Assembly: GCA_030642865.1 (NCBI GenBank) | Contig: DAOWMW010000056.1 | Location: 1 to 7,623, forward strand | Source of the DNA: Desulfobacteraceae bacterium | Lineage (GTDB): Bacteria > Desulfobacterota > Desulfobacteria > Desulfobacterales > BuS5 | Direction of reading: 5' to 3' | Length of the DNA stretch: 7,623 nucleotides | In this document: one piece after another, positions 6,630 through 7,623 of the stretch | How the letters are laid out: each line of letters begins with the position of its first letter | How positions within the stretch are numbered: position 1 is the stretch's first letter | Program-made: the position numbers and the translations under genes | Notes under the pieces: generated by a model | Seen by the model: only the letters and a program-made list of their open reading frames with translations | What the model was told of the DNA's origin: nothing | Database searches by the model: none

Positions 6630-7013
6630 TTATACAGATTTAATTGATTCGTATAGTATATCAGCGATAACCTGTTTTAGGTATTTTATGCTGTCTCTGC
6701 TTTTTTTAACAAAAAACAGCAGATTTGAATCGTAAAAAATTTTTGAATAATCTGCTTGCAAAGCATGGACAATTATGGGCAGGGCTGGAATTCTGTTTTT
6801 TAATTTTTGTATTTCTGGAAATTCTTCAAAACCAGGAAGGTCAGGATCGAGTATCAAAATATTGGCAAATTCATGATGATAAGACCAGTATAAAACTTCT
6901 CTGCTGTTTTTTGCCATCCTGATAAGATATCCTTCATTTTCCAGTTCACGCTTAAGCAGCTTCCGAACATTCGGATTTCTGTCTGCAATTAATATTATAT
7001 ATCTTTTTTCCAT
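6630..7013 (-). CDS. degenerate receiver-domain protein (pseudo-receiver)
   Basis: This 127-residue single-domain protein has receiver-like fold elements: ILIADRN near the N-terminus, ILILDPDLPG with D56 at the phospho-acceptor position, and a lysine K103 in FFVKK. The acidic pair is reduced to D11-R12, the switch threonine position is alanine (A84, in IIVHALQ), and the KP after the last strand is KK. Phosphorylation may thus be weak or absent, and the domain may act by binding. The ATG at 7013 has AAGG (7019-7022) 5 nt upstream. A TTG at 7028 would add five residues, but the nearest purine run (AAAGG) is only 2 nt before it. It is the first gene after the sigma-54 promoter and is followed within 23 bp by the dCache kinase, its most likely partner. 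It could act as an adaptor or inhibitor of that kinase; this is inference. Confidence 0.87.
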   Translation of the reverse strand: MEKRYIILIADRNPNVRKLLKRELENEGYLIRMAKNSREVLYWSYHHEFANILILDPDLPGFEEFPEIQKLKNRIPALPIIVHALQADYSKIFYDSNLLFFVKKSRDSIKYLKQVIADILYESIKSV

Positions 7014-7018
7014 GGGGA

Positions 7019-7022
7019 CCTT
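7019..7022 (-). promoter_or_regulatory. ribosome binding site deciding the start at 7013
   Basis: AAGG lies 5 nt before the ATG at 7013. The alignment of this leader with the transporter leader places this AAGG opposite the AAGG of the transporter's AAGGAG, which supports the ATG over the upstream TTG. Confidence 0.6.
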
Positions 7023-7028
7023 GATCAA

Positions 7029-7050
7029 GACCTTTGAAAATATCCAATTC
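7029..7050 (-). repeat. leader motif shared with the transporter gene, copy 2
   Basis: It matches 3653-3674 at 18 of 22 positions and has the same placement, 15 nt before the ATG. On the minus strand the common core is ATTTTCAAAGG. Confidence 0.6.
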
Positions 7051-7081
7051 AGCTTAACTTCAGTAAAAACAAAAAATCTTA

Positions 7082-7159
7082 GGTCGTCACAGAATTACCC
7101 AATTTTAAAAAATTACACAAGGATAAAGGAAGTAAGGCGTATTATATACTCCGACGACC
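7082..7159 (-). other. 5' leader of the operon with a 7-bp inverted repeat
   Basis: GGTCGTC (7082-7088) and GACGACC (7153-7159) are perfect inverted repeats 64 bp apart. Both lie between the predicted sigma-54 transcription start (near 7213) and the first gene, so they could pair in a leader of about 200 nt. On the minus strand the downstream arm is followed by a T-rich stretch, but the loop is too long for a standard terminator. I recognise no known riboswitch. Confidence 0.3.
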
Positions 7160-7224
7160 GATAACGGAATGAAATTATTTATGAGACGATTTATAGAGCC
7201 GCTTATATTTAATAACTGATATGC

Positions 7225-7239
7225 GCAAAGTGTGTGCCA
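7225..7239 (-). promoter_or_regulatory. sigma-54 (RpoN) promoter, -24/-12 type
   Basis: The minus strand reads TGGCACACACTTTGC, an exact match to the TGGCAC-N5-TTGC consensus with GG (7237-7238) and GC (7225-7226) separated by 10 nt. Transcription should start near 7213, about 200 nt before the first gene. It would drive the pseudo-receiver and the dCache kinase up to the terminator near 4754. Sigma-54 promoters need an AAA+ activator that binds upstream; none is encoded here. Confidence 0.8.
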
Positions 7240-7341
7240 TAAAAAAGGAACAGGCACATTTTTTTAAATAGTTGTAATTAAAGGAAATTTTTGTTATTGT
7301 AATTAATTATGTTTTAAAAAAAAATAAATGGTGTCGATTTT

Positions 7342-7358
7342 TTTTACAATATGTAAAA
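7342..7358. promoter_or_regulatory. candidate upstream activator site (palindrome)
   Basis: TTTTACA-ATA-TGTAAAA has perfect 7-bp arms. Its centre lies about 136 bp upstream of the predicted start of the sigma-54 promoter, the usual distance for an enhancer-binding protein site. AT-rich DNA makes such palindromes more likely by chance, so the role is inference. A second, GC-richer inverted repeat (CGGCCAT, 7382-7388, with ATGGCCG, 7408-7414) lies further upstream. TTGTAATTAA is repeated at 7272-7281 and 7297-7306, between this site and the promoter. Confidence 0.4.
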
Positions 7359-7381
7359 TTTTTTGGGGTTGATCATAACCG

Positions 7382-7414
7382 CGGCCATTATATGTCAAGG
7401 TTGCGCTATGGCCG
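7382..7414. repeat. inverted repeat CGGCCAT/ATGGCCG
   Basis: Perfect 7-bp arms at 7382-7388 and 7408-7414 with a 19-bp spacer. It is GC-rich in an AT-rich setting, upstream of the sigma-54 promoter. It could be a second regulator site or the end of a transcript arriving from outside the window. Confidence 0.4.
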
Positions 7415-7489
7415 AAGTTAGAAACATGCCCGAATTTTTTGGTAAAATGTGTATCCTTCAAATTCAGTAATTTTTTTTGACAATATAAG

Positions 7490-7518
7490 GATTGTGAATT
7501 TTATAAATTACCCATAAT
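7490..7518 (+). repeat. 29-bp dispersed repeat, copy 2
   Basis: It equals 1976-2004 at 27 of 29 positions and has the same orientation. TTGACA (7477-7482) lies 18 bp before TTATAA (7501-7506) here, so this copy could also form part of a plus-strand promoter firing out of the window. The other copy lacks a well-spaced -35, which argues against a general promoter role. From 7519 to the end the DNA is richer in GC, with frames open on both strands but too short to assign. Confidence 0.65.
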
Positions 7519-7623
7519 TACTAGTTCTTGTGCCCGTCTTATGTGTTGCATCACTGGCCGCACTTGCGTAGGTGCATCCCTTGTCGATGCCCAAAATGCA
7601 CCGAGTATGCAACCTTTGATGCG

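Noticed and set aside
7014..7028. TTG start adding five residues to the pseudo-receiver
   Set aside because: The nearest purine-rich site is only 2 nt before the TTG, while the ATG at 7013 has AAGG at 5 nt. It remains a weak alternative.
7519..7623. Possible gene fragment at the right edge
   Set aside because: At least two frames stay open on each strand for about 30 codons, but none gives a recognisable motif and the sequence is too short to choose.

Overview
The window is AT-rich bacterial DNA. Its gene style points to an anaerobic Desulfobacterota member, most likely Desulfobacterales: many stand-alone receiver domains of the LTGHG/GAFDYLMKP type, a Cache-domain kinase and a sigma-54 promoter. 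That assignment is inference from protein flavour, since no marker gene is present. All seven confident genes lie on the minus strand, so transcription runs from high to low coordinates.

Region by region, in the direction of transcription: (1) 7014-7623 is non-coding upstream DNA with a textbook sigma-54 promoter at 7225-7239, a palindrome about 110 bp upstream of it, and a leader of about 200 nt. (2) 6630-7013 is a degenerate receiver-only protein, followed 23 bp later by a membrane-bound dCache sensor histidine kinase (4846-6606). (3) A probable intrinsic terminator lies at 4754-4789. (4) Two receiver-only response regulators, 4271-4702 and 3859-4260, are closely coupled. (5) After a 222-bp gap with inverted repeats comes a 12-TM-type DASS/SLC13 anion transporter (2050-3636), with an unusual extracytoplasmic insert and altered substrate-motif residues. 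(6) A 139-bp gap holds a 100-bp hairpin-like element. (7) A receiver-histidine kinase fusion (792-1910) and another receiver-only regulator (282-725) follow. (8) Positions 1-281 hold no assigned gene; tandem repeats near 119-170 may mark the end of an insertion element.

Working model (inference): the dCache kinase senses a small molecule outside the cytoplasmic membrane and phosphorylates one or more receivers. The soluble receiver-kinase fusion offers a second relay step, and the whole array is built around a single anion (dicarboxylate or sulfate class) transporter. None of the five regulator proteins has a DNA-binding or enzymatic output domain. The output is therefore either protein-protein control, possibly of the transporter, or a transcription factor encoded elsewhere, such as the sigma-54 activator that the promoter requires. 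This compact, output-less receiver array around one transporter is the most interesting feature of the window.
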